This document shows, piece by piece, positions 25,600 through 34,800 of a DNA stretch of 64,000 bases. This DNA is from CAWCDJ01 sp963836015 (GTDB lineage Bacteria; Acidobacteriota; Terriglobia; Bryobacterales; Bryobacteraceae). Both the position numbers and the translations under genes were made by a program. How positions within the stretch are numbered: the stretch's first letter is position 1; the number at the start of each line of letters is the position of its first letter. The notes under the pieces were generated by a model. It ran no database searches. It saw nothing but the letters and a program-made list of their open reading frames with translations, and had not been told where the DNA came from. The DNA lies in the NCBI GenBank assembly GCA_963836015.1, contig CAWIIF010000012.1:173961-237960 (forward strand), given 5' to 3'.

Positions 25600-26396
25600 G
25601 GGCGGCTGCCATAGCGCTGATGCTCGCGGCCGCGGGGACGGCGATTCCCGCGCAGGACCTGCCGCAGTGGGTGCTGAATCTCGCCCGCATCAAGCGTCAG
25701 GCGCGCGCCAATTTCGTGCACCTGCCCGACTATGCCTGTCACGAGACGGTCGAGCGCTACCGGAGGCTTACGCCGTCGGGGGCGTTTCACCAGATGGATA
25801 CGCTGCGCCTCGAAGTGGCCATGATCGGGCGGAAAGAGATGTTTGCGAAGGCGGGCGCGGGCCAGTTCAACGTGACCGATCTCACCGATATCGCGACCGA
25901 GGGGGCGACCGGCACAGGATCTTTCGCCGGGCTCGTAGACAACCTGTTCGTGAACGATACTGGCCTCACCACCGGTTGGGCGGATGACGCGGTGGGGGAC
26001 CGGCGGGCGCTGCGTTACGATTTTTCCATGTCCGAGATGATGAGCGGGAACATCGTAAGCAACGGCACTGTGAAGGCCACCACCGCGGTTCACGGGTCAT
26101 ACTGGGCCGATGCTTCCACCTTTGACCTGTTGCGAGTGGAAGAGCACGCGGTGGATATTCCCCCGGCGCTGGACATGTCGGACGTCACGACCATCATCGA
26201 TTATCAAAAGACGAAAGTCGGAGCCTCGGAGGTGCTGCTGCCGAGCCGGTCGGAGATGATCATCACGGAGTTCTCGGGGCGGCAGGTCCGCAACGTCACC
26301 GGGTTTTCGGGGTGCCGGCAGTACGGCAGCGATTCGGTGATCCACTTCGACGGGCCCGAGACCGGGCCGCCTGCGCCGCCCCCGAAGAAGCAGTAG
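25596..26396 (+). CDS. Secreted protein of unknown function
   Basis: A 266-residue protein with a signal peptide (ALMLAAAGTAIPAQ). The mature part begins with a helix (NLARIKRQARANFVHLPDYACHETVERY) and is then beta-rich, ending in a Pro-rich tail GPPAPPPKKQ. The layout resembles acidobacterial secreted proteins with a LolA/outer-membrane-sorting-like half barrel, but I cannot assign a family. It starts with GTG overlapping the ThDP gene stop (GTGA), so it is cotranslated. Two Cys, in DYACHE and FSGCRQ, could form a disulfide. Confidence 0.7.
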   Translation: MRAAAIALMLAAAGTAIPAQDLPQWVLNLARIKRQARANFVHLPDYACHETVERYRRLTPSGAFHQMDTLRLEVAMIGRKEMFAKAGAGQFNVTDLTDIATEGATGTGSFAGLVDNLFVNDTGLTTGWADDAVGDRRALRYDFSMSEMMSGNIVSNGTVKATTAVHGSYWADASTFDLLRVEEHAVDIPPALDMSDVTTIIDYQKTKVGASEVLLPSRSEMIITEFSGRQVRNVTGFSGCRQYGSDSVIHFDGPETGPPAPPPKKQ

Positions 26397-26435
26397 AATT
26401 AATAGACTACCCAAAGAAAGTGTACGGATCCCGAC

Positions 26436-26954
26436 GTGTCGCGAAAGCCGCCGAGCGTAATAGCTATCTATCCCGGATCGTTCGACCCGATTACCAACGG
26501 GCATCTCGACCTGATCCAGCGCGGCTCGCGTATGTTCGATCAACTGATCGTATCCATATTGAGGAACGATACCAAGAAGCCGCTCTTCTCGGTGGAAGAG
26601 CGGATGGAGATGCTCCGCGAAGTGGTTCACGTCTACCCCAACGTGTCGGTCGATTCCTTCGACGGGCTGCTGGTGGACCACGCGTCCGCGCACTCGGCTA
26701 CCGTCCTGCTGCGCGGCATCCGGGCGATCTCCGACTACGAATACGAATTGCAGATGGCGCTCATGAACCGGCGGCTGCGGCCCGATATTGAAACCGTCTT
26801 CATGATGGCCAACGAGGCATATTCCTTTATCAGCTCCCGCCTGGTTAAGGAAGTTTTCGGTCTTGGTGGGAATATTACCGGACTGGTCCCGCCCTCTGTG
26901 GAGGCGCGGCTGCACCAACGGTTGAATCATACGAATCTTCTAAAAGAGGCATAG
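26436..26954 (+). CDS. coaD: Phosphopantetheine adenylyltransferase
   Basis: A 172-residue enzyme that makes dephospho-CoA from 4'-phosphopantetheine and ATP, the fourth step of CoA synthesis. The nucleotidylyltransferase motif is YPGSFDPITNGHLDLI (T/HxGH), and the second signature is FISSRLVKEV. RAISDYEYELQMALMNR is typical of CoaD. Start is GTG at 26436, giving about 10 residues before the conserved Ile-Tyr-Pro. The aminotransferase gene follows 10 bases after the stop. Confidence 0.95.
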   Translation: MSRKPPSVIAIYPGSFDPITNGHLDLIQRGSRMFDQLIVSILRNDTKKPLFSVEERMEMLREVVHVYPNVSVDSFDGLLVDHASAHSATVLLRGIRAISDYEYELQMALMNRRLRPDIETVFMMANEAYSFISSRLVKEVFGLGGNITGLVPPSVEARLHQRLNHTNLLKEA

Positions 26955-26964
26955 TCTTACCGTC

Positions 26965-28155
26965 ATGCAGGCAATCGCTAACCCAATTGCGGAACGCATC
27001 TCCCTGATCAGCGTTTCGTCCACCATGAAAGTCGCGGCGGACGCCGAAAAGCTCCGCAGCGAAGGGGTCGACGTAGTCGATTTTGGAGCCGGCGAACCGG
27101 ATTTCCCGACTCCCGACAATATCAAGCAGGCGGCCGTCCGGGCGCTCGAGCAGAACTTCACCAAGTACACGCCGGCGGGTGGGACCGCCGAGTTGAAGAA
27201 GGCGGTTTGCGAGCGGCACAAGACCGATTTCGGAACGGACTACAAGCCCTCCGAGTGCCTGATCACGGTGGGCGGCAAGCACCTGATCTTCAACCTCACG
27301 CAGGCGCTGGTGAATCCCGGGGACGAGATCGTCATCCCGGTGCCCTACTGGGTGACCTATAAGGATGTGGTGAACTACGCCGGCGGCAAGTGCGTGTTCG
27401 TCGAAAGCGACGAGCAGCAGGGCTTCACGGTGACGGCGGCGATGATCGAGAAGCACCTGACGGCGCGGACCCGCATGGTGATGATCAATTCGCCTTCGAA
27501 CCCGAGCGGCGCGGTGATGGACCGGGGCGAGTTCGAGAAGATCTTTCACCTCACGTCGAAGCGCGGCATCTACCTGATGACCGACGAGTGCTACTGCAAA
27601 TTCCTGTACGACAGCGAGCCGTTTTCGATCGCTTCGCTGCCGGGCGCCAAGGAGACGGTGCTGGTGGCGGGCTCGCTCTCGAAGACCTATGCGATGACCG
27701 GTTGGCGCGTGGGCTTCGGGCTGGTGCCGGCGCCTATTGTCGGCGCCATGACCAAGCTGCAAAGCCACTCGACCTCGAACCCGACCTCGATTTCCCAGAA
27801 GGCCGGCGTGGAAGCGCTGCGCGGGCCGCAGGAGTCGGTGGGCGTGATGCTGGCGGAGTATAAGAAGCGCCGCGATTTCGTGGTCCAGAGGCTGCGCGCG
27901 ATTCCGGGCGTGAAGTGCGCCGAGCCGCGCGGGGCGTTCTACGCCTATCCGAATCTCTCGGTGGTGCTGGGGAAGAACGGCATCGGAAACACTTTGCAAC
28001 TGGCGGAGCGGCTGTTGAGCGACGTCCACGTGGCGGTGGTTCCGGGCGAGGCGTTCGGAACGGAGCAGCATGTCCGCATTTCGTACGCGACGTCGATGCA
28101 CGAGTTGGAGCGCGGGCTCGAGCGGATCCACCAGTTCGTGGTGAAGAACGCGTAG
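26965..28155 (+). CDS. aspC: Pyridoxal-phosphate aspartate/aromatic aminotransferase, class I
   Basis: A 396-residue class I aminotransferase; the catalytic Lys lies in GSLSKTYAMTGWRVGF. The segments FGAGEPDFPTPDNI and INSPSNPSGAV match the aspartate aminotransferase I-gamma branch of Bacillus and Acidobacteria. It most likely transfers amino groups between aspartate and 2-oxoglutarate; prephenate or aromatic substrates are possible. It is bracketed by coaD and manA and probably cotranscribed with both. It ends three bases before manA. Confidence 0.9.
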   Translation: MQAIANPIAERISLISVSSTMKVAADAEKLRSEGVDVVDFGAGEPDFPTPDNIKQAAVRALEQNFTKYTPAGGTAELKKAVCERHKTDFGTDYKPSECLITVGGKHLIFNLTQALVNPGDEIVIPVPYWVTYKDVVNYAGGKCVFVESDEQQGFTVTAAMIEKHLTARTRMVMINSPSNPSGAVMDRGEFEKIFHLTSKRGIYLMTDECYCKFLYDSEPFSIASLPGAKETVLVAGSLSKTYAMTGWRVGFGLVPAPIVGAMTKLQSHSTSNPTSISQKAGVEALRGPQESVGVMLAEYKKRRDFVVQRLRAIPGVKCAEPRGAFYAYPNLSVVLGKNGIGNTLQLAERLLSDVHVAVVPGEAFGTEQHVRISYATSMHELERGLERIHQFVVKNA

Positions 28156-28157
28156 GC

Positions 28158-28961
28158 ATGTCTAATCCCCTTCGCCTCACACCTTCCCTGCGGGAGAAGG
28201 TGTGGGGCAAGACCTGTCTGGAGCCGTGGTTCCCGAATTCCGAACAGCCCATCGGCGAAGCCTGGTTTCTGGCCGATCGCGAATTGCCGCTGCTGGTGAA
28301 ACTGATCTTCACCTCGGAGCGGCTATCGGTGCAGGTGCATCCCGATGACGGCGAGGACGGTCCGCGCGGCAAGACCGAGATGTGGTATATCCTCGATGCC
28401 GAGCCGGGGGCGGCGATCGCGGTGGGTTTCCGCGAGCCCATCACGCGGGAGCGTCTGTGGGAATCCACCCGCACGGGCGAGGTGGAGCGCCTTTTGAACT
28501 GGATTCCGGTGAAGGCGGGGGAGACGTACTTCACGCCGGCCCACACGGTACACGCCATCGGCGCGGGGATCGTGCTGTGCGAGATCCAGCAGAATTCGGA
28601 CGTCACGTACCGGCTTTGGGATTACGGGCGGCCGCGCGAGATCCACGTCGACAAAGCCGTACCGATCTCGGACCTGACGGTGCATCCGGGCGCGGCTCGG
28701 CCGGTGCCGCTCGGTGCGGGCCGCGAAGAACTCGTGCGGTCGAAGCACTTCGTGACGGAGCGGGTACGGCTCGAGGCGGGCCAGGCATTCACGCCGCCGG
28801 CGGAGTTGTGCCAGATCTGGATCTGTCTCGAAGGGCGCGGCCGGATCGGCGGCGAGGTGTGTGCGCCCGGCGAGGTCTGGCTGCTTCCGGACACGGGCGA
28901 GCAGCCAGCCGTCCTCTCCGAGACCGGCGCGCGGTTTCTACGGACCTGGGCGCCGGCCTGA
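28158..28961 (+). CDS. manA: Mannose-6-phosphate isomerase, class I (short form)
   Basis: A 267-residue zinc enzyme interconverting mannose-6-phosphate and fructose-6-phosphate. Zinc ligands are visible in SVQVHPDD (Gln and His), KTEMWYIL (Glu) and TPAHTVHAIG (His). IQQNSDVTYRLWDYGR is the type I signature. It is the compact class that lacks the large helical insertion of E. coli ManA (about 390 residues). It feeds GDP-mannose or mannose catabolism. It is convergent with the cytochrome gene 14 bases away. Confidence 0.92.
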   Translation: MSNPLRLTPSLREKVWGKTCLEPWFPNSEQPIGEAWFLADRELPLLVKLIFTSERLSVQVHPDDGEDGPRGKTEMWYILDAEPGAAIAVGFREPITRERLWESTRTGEVERLLNWIPVKAGETYFTPAHTVHAIGAGIVLCEIQQNSDVTYRLWDYGRPREIHVDKAVPISDLTVHPGAARPVPLGAGREELVRSKHFVTERVRLEAGQAFTPPAELCQIWICLEGRGRIGGEVCAPGEVWLLPDTGEQPAVLSETGARFLRTWAPA

Positions 28962-28975
28962 AGCAGTCTTCGCCC

Positions 28976-30364
28976 TCAGAGCGAACGCAGGAAATTCAAG
29001 ATGTCCTGCTGCTGTGAGGAACTCAGGGATTGGAAGTTGCTCACGACGCGATTGGCTTCCGAGCCCGAACTGGAATGCGCCTGGATCGCCTGCACCAGGT
29101 CCGACGTCCGGCCATCGTGCAGAAAGAACGCGCGTTGTCCCAGGCCCCAGAGCAGAGCGGTGCGGAACTCGTCCGGGCCGGCGCCGCCCTGGGTAACGTT
29201 GTCGGCGAGGCCCGTACCCATGTTGTGCACCGCCAGGTCGGAGTACAGGTTCGCGACGGCGTGATTGAGCGCGGCCATCGGAGAATTGCCGGTGGTGAGC
29301 GAAGGCGTGTGGCAGAGAGCGCAGCCGATGGAGTTGAACAGGTTTTTGCCGTTGTTGACGGATGGCGAGCACGCGGTCTGCCCGGCCCCTCCGCACGCCG
29401 GCTTGGGTTGATCGAGGAACCGCATGAAGGCCGTGAATGCAACAAGGTCGGAGGGGCTGTTCCCGGTGTCGAACCCGGTGCGGTCCTCGGCCAGGCCGTT
29501 GGTGGCGCATTGTGCATCCTCTTCGCGTTCGTTGGGGAAGCCTTCGCTGGTCACACCCATCTCCACGTTGTATGCTTCGGCCGAGAAGATCATGAGCGAT
29601 TTGTTCTGAGCCTTCCAGCCGAAACGGGTGACGGTGCCGTCGTTGCCGTTGGTATTGACATGCCCGCTGATCCCCATGTTTCTCTTGGCGGTGGAATTGG
29701 CCGCGAGGTTGTTGCGGATGGCGGTGTCCGTGATGGATTCGACCAATCCGAGGCCGAATGTCGGCGTCGGGATGCGAAAGATCATATTGCGCGTGTTGCT
29801 GAAATCCGGCTGGCGGATGGAGCAGCCGGCGGGGCTGTCGCTGCGTCCGACGATGGTGAAGATGCCGTGCACTCCGCCGTCCGCCGACCCGTCGGGATTG
29901 CGCACGAATCGAACCTCCCGGATCGGCCCGTCCGGCGTGATGAAACTGGGGATGTGGCTGGCGGGAGCCATGAACGAGGCGCGCGCAAACTGCGGATTGG
30001 TCTTGGGCGGGCTCGATCCGCCTACGGCAGGGAACACATGGCATCCGCCGCACGAATCGAGATTGAACCTTGGTCCAAGGCCCCCCGGAACGTCTTCGAC
30101 TTCGTTGAACGTCCCCAGCGCATCGTTGAAGAATGCTGCCTGGGCTGGAGACATGCCGGTGGCGAATGCCGTGCCGGCGCCGGGAGCGCCTCCCCGTACG
30201 CCGGGGTCGCTGACACGGCTTGTGGTGGAGGTGACCGGCGCGGTGCTGACTTGCGCCAGTGCGAAGGAAGTGATCAGGAACGTCGAGAGGGCGGCGAGCC
30301 CCCGGAATATACGCCACCTGAGATCATCATGCCGGCTTGCTCCGGCGCGTTGTCCTGCAGACAT
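28976..30364 (-). CDS. Exported di-haem oxidoreductase (DHOR/DUF1111 type)
   Basis: A 462-residue periplasmic c-type cytochrome with two haem sites, CGGCH at residues 105-109 and CALCH about 335. The segments GLGPRFNLDSCGG and GWKAQNKSLMIFSAEAYNVE identify the DHOR family, related to MauG/bacterial peroxidases; substrates are mostly unknown. The signal sequence is about residues 20-38. The start was moved from the longer frame at 30430 to the ATG at 30364 because GGAGGA sits four bases before it. A palindrome at 30388-30402 lies just upstream. Confidence 0.88.
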   Translation of the reverse strand: MSAGQRAGASRHDDLRWRIFRGLAALSTFLITSFALAQVSTAPVTSTTSRVSDPGVRGGAPGAGTAFATGMSPAQAAFFNDALGTFNEVEDVPGGLGPRFNLDSCGGCHVFPAVGGSSPPKTNPQFARASFMAPASHIPSFITPDGPIREVRFVRNPDGSADGGVHGIFTIVGRSDSPAGCSIRQPDFSNTRNMIFRIPTPTFGLGLVESITDTAIRNNLAANSTAKRNMGISGHVNTNGNDGTVTRFGWKAQNKSLMIFSAEAYNVEMGVTSEGFPNEREEDAQCATNGLAEDRTGFDTGNSPSDLVAFTAFMRFLDQPKPACGGAGQTACSPSVNNGKNLFNSIGCALCHTPSLTTGNSPMAALNHAVANLYSDLAVHNMGTGLADNVTQGGAGPDEFRTALLWGLGQRAFFLHDGRTSDLVQAIQAHSSSGSEANRVVSNFQSLSSSQQQDILNFLRSL

Positions 30365-30387
30365 ACTTTTCCTCCAGCTCTGAGTTA

Positions 30388-30402
30388 GGTGTGATTCACA
30401 CC
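30388..30402. promoter_or_regulatory. Operator-like palindrome upstream of the di-haem gene
   Basis: GGTGTG-ATT-CACACC, a perfect six-base inverted repeat with three-base spacer, lies 24 bases before the di-haem oxidoreductase start, where a repressor or activator could act. It contains TGTGA and TCACA half sites, but only one base apart, so it is not a CRP/FNR-spaced site. Confidence 0.4.
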
Positions 30403-30480
30403 AAGTTAGTCGTGGTTTCGGGCTTTCCAAGACAGACGAAAAGCCCGGGGACGTTTATCCCTCTGGACCGCGGGTACTGG

Positions 30481-30669
30481 ATCTGGTAGGATGCAAGTTG
30501 CGTAAGCAACTCGGCATCCGCCCTATACGGGTGCCTGAGCTATCGGCTCTCGCCCTCAACGAGAGCCGATTCTCTGAAGTATGGGCCTTGGCGCCTCTAT
30601 CTGCGTGGCCAGCGCAATTAGGTGAGAAACCATTGTGCTAGTACGCCCAGCCTTTTTCAAGGCCTTTTT
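30481..30669 (+). ncRNA. Candidate structured RNA, three hairpins and a terminator
   Basis: Three independent stems lie in the gap. Hairpin A (30489-30519) pairs GGATGC with GCATCC and AGTTGC with GCAACT around a GTAA (GNRA) loop. Hairpin B (30542-30570) is a perfect 11-bp stem with a seven-base loop. Hairpin C (30612-30638) pairs GCGCAAT with ATTGTGC, with an inner GGT/ACC step and GAGAA loop. A five-base stem plus T-run closes the set. No 6S, SRP, tmRNA, RNase P or cobalamin signature is recognisable. The plus strand is favoured because of the terminator, but orientation is inferred. No coding potential seen. Confidence 0.5.
30650..30669 (+). terminator. Short intrinsic terminator after the RNA candidate
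   Basis: GCCTT (30650-30654) pairs with AAGGC (30659-30663) around TTTC, followed by CTTTTT. The stem is only five base pairs, so termination efficiency is uncertain. Confidence 0.45.
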
Positions 30670-30712
30670 GGCAACCCCGACCTTCGTCTGTGCGACGCAA
30701 CACGGTAGCGGG

Positions 30713-30865
30713 TTAGCCGATTCCTAAGTCGTCGATTCGCTCGAGCGGAGTGCCGCAGCGGCGGCAAATGACGGCGCTGCAATCGCCGCACACCAACGGG
30801 TCATCCACCGCGCGGGCGCAGACAGGGCAGTAGAACTCGGAGGCGGCAGGCTCGGTGTCGGGCAT
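30713..30865 (-). CDS. Three-knuckle zinc-ribbon microprotein
   Basis: A 50-residue protein that is easily missed. It has three CxxC knuckles (Cys13/16 in FYCPVC, Cys26/29 in VCGDC, Cys34/37 in ICRRC), enough to bind zinc or another soft metal, with an acidic first 10 residues. ATG at 30863-30865 is preceded at about 10 bases by AAGGAT. It is the last gene of the metal-efflux operon, 25 bases after the DUF5818 gene. Zinc-binding or copper-sensing is inferred from context only. Confidence 0.65.
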   Translation of the reverse strand: MPDTEPAASEFYCPVCARAVDDPLVCGDCSAVICRRCGTPLERIDDLGIG

Positions 30866-30890
30866 ACCGCCATTATCCTTCGCGGACGGC

Positions 30891-31217
30891 TTACTTCGCG
30901 GCTTCGATCTTCTCGACCTGGATGGTGTTGGCGGCGGTGTCCAGAGTGCCGGTTATCGTGACTTTTTTGGCGGCGAATTTCGCCGGCGACTTCTGGCCGC
31001 TGAGCGCGTAGACCTCTTTGCCGTCATACAGCACGTACTTGCCGCCCATGCTCTTGACGCACTCCTCCACGCACTTGGAGTCGCTCCCCATATTCATGCC
31101 GGCGTGGCCGGATTTGGCGCACATATTGTCGGTGATGGTTCCGGTGAACGTCTGCGAGGCCGGCGCCGCGAACATCAAAGCGGCCGAGGCGATTGCGACG
31201 GCGATTTGGTTTTTCAT
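30891..31217 (-). CDS. Small secreted DUF5818-type protein
   Basis: A 108-residue exported protein: signal peptide about 1-20, then TFTGTITDNMCAKSGHAGMNM, CVEECVKSMGGKYVLYDG and the strand run KKVTITGTLDTAANTIQV. These match the DUF5818 pattern common in Acidobacteria, whose function is unknown. Three Cys plus His and Met residues near the N-terminus could bind copper. Its ATG overlaps the stop of the upstream gene (ATGA), placing it in the Cus efflux operon. Confidence 0.75.
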   Translation of the reverse strand: MKNQIAVAIASAALMFAAPASQTFTGTITDNMCAKSGHAGMNMGSDSKCVEECVKSMGGKYVLYDGKEVYALSGQKSPAKFAAKKVTITGTLDTAANTIQVEKIEAAK

Positions 31218-31897
31218 TGTATTCTCCCGTTTTTCCTTTCGATTTGGAGCCAGATTGCGTTGTACCTGGCTTCCGTGATGGGTTGCTTCAATTGAAAATT
31301 GAATCCTTTGCGGTCACCGTAATGTGAGCGGGCCCGCTCGAACGTGGTGACCGTCAACTGGAACGGGCCCGAGCTGCTGATGGTGTCGATGTCGGCATAG
31401 CGCCAGGTGCGCGACTGTCCGGCGGCGTCGGTGGAGAAGACCACCGAATCGGGGCCGAAGGCGAGCAGCCCCTGGGAGCCGCGGAGCGAGCCCAGGCGTT
31501 TCACGGGAATGCTCCATTCCGGTCCGGCCGGCTGATCCGAAATGGCCGCGACCAGCCGCTGGTCCATACGGTCCTTCATCAGGTCGTATAACTGGCGCGC
31601 GGGGATTTCGCCGTCGAACCGGTAAGTGCGGTCGGCGCCGAGGCGCAGAAGGTCGTCGTGGTAGGAGACCACCAGGATCTCGCGGCGGCCGAGTTTCAAC
31701 TCCTGGATCTCGGGATATTTCCACGTCCACGCGTGGCCCTTGGGTCCGGCGAAGCGCACGCCGTCTTCGTCAACCGTGAATACGCCGGTGCAGCCGCCGT
31801 TCAAATGCTTGTGCCGCACCGTGAACTGCGCGGCCGAAGCCCACATCGCGCCTGCCAGGATCAGGCAGCCTGACGTTTTACCGATCGCCATTTCCAA
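31214..31897 (-). CDS. Secreted protein with two PH-like repeats
   Basis: A 227-residue exported protein of unknown family. After the signal peptide (about 1-23) two halves look duplicated: GVFTVDEDGVRFAG..TWKYPEIQELKLG (first) and GLLAFGPDSVVFST..TWRYADIDTISSSG (second), a PH/GRAM-like pattern of strand, strand, W-x-Y-x-x-I. It overlaps the CusA gene by 37 bases and the DUF5818 gene by four, so it belongs to the efflux operon. Export and the domain type suggest a scaffold or sensor role, not an enzyme. Confidence 0.65.
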   Translation of the reverse strand: MEMAIGKTSGCLILAGAMWASAAQFTVRHKHLNGGCTGVFTVDEDGVRFAGPKGHAWTWKYPEIQELKLGRREILVVSYHDDLLRLGADRTYRFDGEIPARQLYDLMKDRMDQRLVAAISDQPAGPEWSIPVKRLGSLRGSQGLLAFGPDSVVFSTDAAGQSRTWRYADIDTISSSGPFQLTVTTFERARSHYGDRKGFNFQLKQPITEARYNAIWLQIERKNGRIQ

Positions 31898-34800
31898 ACC
31901 TCATAAAGTGCCGGATATACCACTAACTCGAGTAAGAAGGAAGTAAAGATGCCGCCGATCATGGGGGCGGCGATCCGTTTCATGACGTCCGCGCCCGTGC
32001 CCATGGACCACATGATGGGCGCCAGGCCAACGAACATCGTGGCCACGGTCATGAACTTGGGGCGAATGCGCCGCACCGCGCCGTGTACGATGGCCTCTCG
32101 CAAGTCCGCGAGACTGTTCATGCGCCCGGCTGCGCGGCGCTCTTCGAAGGCCAGGTCGAGATAGAGCAGCATGAAGACGCCGGTTTCGGCGTCCACCCCC
32201 ATCAGCGCGATCAGCCCCACCCACACCCCGATGCTCATGTTGTAGCCCAGCAGGTGCAGCAGCCAGATCGCGCCCACCGCCGAGAAGGGCACGGCCAGGA
32301 GAATCATAAAGGTCTTGGCGGTAGACTTCGTGTTCAGATAGAGCAGCAGAAAGATCAGGAAGAGCGTCAGCGGAAGCACGGTCTTCAGCCGCTCCCGGAC
32401 GCGCGCCATAGCCTCGAACTGGCCGCTCCAGACCATCGTGTAGCCGGGCGGCATGCTGACTTCGCGGGCCACCAGGTGCTTGGCTTCCGCCACGTACGTG
32501 CCCACGTCGCGGCCCGCCACATCGACATACACATAGCCGCTGAGCATGCCGTTCTCGTTGCGCAGCATGCCGGGGCCGGTGGTGAGCTTGAGGGTCGCGA
32601 TCTGGCCCAGGGGGATTTGCATTTTGCCGTCCGCCGTGGGCACCAGCGCGCGGCTCAGGCTAACGAGATCGCTGCGCGAATCCCGGTAGTAGCGCACGTT
32701 GATGGGGTAGCGCTCCAGCCCCTGTATGGCGGTGGAGACGTTCTCCCCGCCGATGGCGTTCATCACCACCATCTGGGCATCGTCCACGCTCAGGCCGTAG
32801 CGTGCAAGCTGGTCGCGCTTGAGGTCGAAATCGAGGAAGTAGCCGCCGCTCACGCGCTCGGCGAAGACGCTGCGGGTGCCCTCGACCTGTGGAAGGATGT
32901 GTTCGATGCGCGTTCCGATGCTCTCGATTTCGGCCAGGTCCGCGCCGAAGATCTTGATCCCGACCGGCGTGCGTACGCCCGTGGTGAGCATGTCGATGCG
33001 GTTCTTGATCGGCATGGTCCAGGCGTTCGAGACGCCCGGAATCCGGAGCGCTCGATTCATCTCTTCCACCAGTTGGTCGGTGGTTGCGATGCCTTGGCGC
33101 CACTGGGATTTCGGCTTGAGCAGGATGATGGTCTCCATCATGGAGAGCGGCGCGGGGTCGGTGGGAGTCTCGGCGCGGCCGGCTTTGCCGAGTACGCGCT
33201 CGACTTCGGGGAACTCCATCAGGATCTGGTCCTGCGCCTGCATCAGCCGCTGCGCTTCGGCGAGCGAGATGCCCGGCATGGTGGTCGGCATGAAGAGCAG
33301 CGCGCCTTCATCGAGCGGCGGCATGAATTCGGAGCCGAGCCGCTGGTAGACCGGTACGGTGAACGCGACCACTGCCACGGCGCCGCCGATGACCAGCCAT
33401 TTCCAGCGGAGCGTCCAGGCGACCACCGGCTCGTAGAGGCGCATGAGGATCCGGCTGATAGGATGCTTGTCTTCGGAATGGATGGTGCCTACCAGCACTC
33501 CGTTGACGATTCCCGAGAGCCAGCGCGGGCGCACGCGGAAGCGGTCTTTGCGGAAGAAGAACAGCCGCAGGGCTGGGTCGAGCGTGATAGCCAGCACGGC
33601 CGCCACGATCATGGCGAAGTTCTTGGTGTAGGCCAGCGGCTTGAACAGGCGGCCTTCCTGCGCTTCGAGCGTCAGCACGGGAAGGAACGAGACGGCGATC
33701 ACCAGCAGCGCGAAGAAGCTCGGTCCGCCGACTTCCTTCACCGCTCCCACGATGGCCTGCTGGTAATCGTGCGCCGTCCAGTGCGGCTCGGCATGTTCCA
33801 GCTTCTTGTGGGTCTGTTCCACCACCACGATGGCGGCGTCCACCATGGCTCCTACGGCGATGGCGATGCCGCCGAGCGACATGATGTTGGAGCTCATCCC
33901 GGCGGCGCGCATGGGCACGAACGATATAAGGACCGCGACCGGAATCGTCAGAATGGGGATGACCGCGCTGGGGAAGTGCCACAGGAAGATCAGGATCACG
34001 AGGGCCACTACGGCCAGCTCTTCGATCAGCGTGTGCTTCAGGTTGTCGATCGATTTGAGGATCAGGTCGGAGCGGTCGTAGGCGGTCACGATCCTGACTC
34101 CCGGAGGCAGGCTGGGCGTCAGGTCTTTCAGCTTCGCTTTGACGCGCTCGATGACCTTCAGAGCGTTCTCGCCCTGCCGCATCACCACGATTCCTGAGAC
34201 CACTTCACCTTTGCCGTCGAGATCGGCGACGCCGCGGCGCATGTCGGGGCCGAGCGTCACGGTGCCGACGTCGCGCACCAGGATGGGAACGCCCGACGGG
34301 CTGGCGCCCAGCGCGATGTTCGCCAAGTCGCTGGTGGTGTGTGCATAGCCGCGGCCGCGTACCATGTATTCGCGGCCGGTGAATTCCACCAGCCGCCCGC
34401 CCACATCGTTGTTGCCGCCGCGCACCGCCGCGATCACTTTCGAGAGCGGAACGCCGTAGGCGGCCATGCGGTCGGGATCGACGTTGACCTGATACTGCCG
34501 CACGAAGCCGCCGAGCGGCGCCACTTCCGCGACGCCCGGCACGGCCTGGAGCTGATAGCGCAGGAACCAGTCCTGGTACGAGCGCAGCTCGGCAAGGTCG
34601 TGACGGTGGCTTTCATCCACCAGCGCGTATTGGAAGACCCAGCCGACGCCGGTGGCGTCCGGACCGAGCTCGGTCTCGACGCCCTGCGGCAGGCGCGACT
34701 GGATCTTCGAGAGATACTCCAGGGTGCGCGAACGCGCCCAGTAGATGTCGGTGCCTTCGTCGAAGATGATGTAGACGTAGGAGTAGCCGAAATCGGAGAA

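Larger units (their letters stand above)
30365..30712. other. Intergenic region with operator and structured RNA
   Basis: This 348-base gap between divergent minus-strand genes holds a palindrome (30388-30402), a GGGCTTT/AAAGCCC stem (30420-30446) and the multi-hairpin RNA candidate ending in a terminator. All are described separately; no protein-coding signal was seen on either strand. Confidence 0.6.

Noticed and set aside
30388..30402. A CRP/FNR binding site
   Set aside because: TGTGA and TCACA halves are separated by one base, not by the six-base or four-base spacing those regulators need.
30481..30669. 6S RNA, SRP RNA, tmRNA, RNase P or a cobalamin/c-di-GMP riboswitch
   Set aside because: None of the sequence signatures (SRP domain IV loop, tmRNA T-arm, RNase P conserved box, cobalamin box) was found on either strand.
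32083..34197. A 704-codon open frame antisense to cusA
   Set aside because: Product is a low-complexity His/Gln/Arg-rich string without any motif, mirroring the CusA codons.
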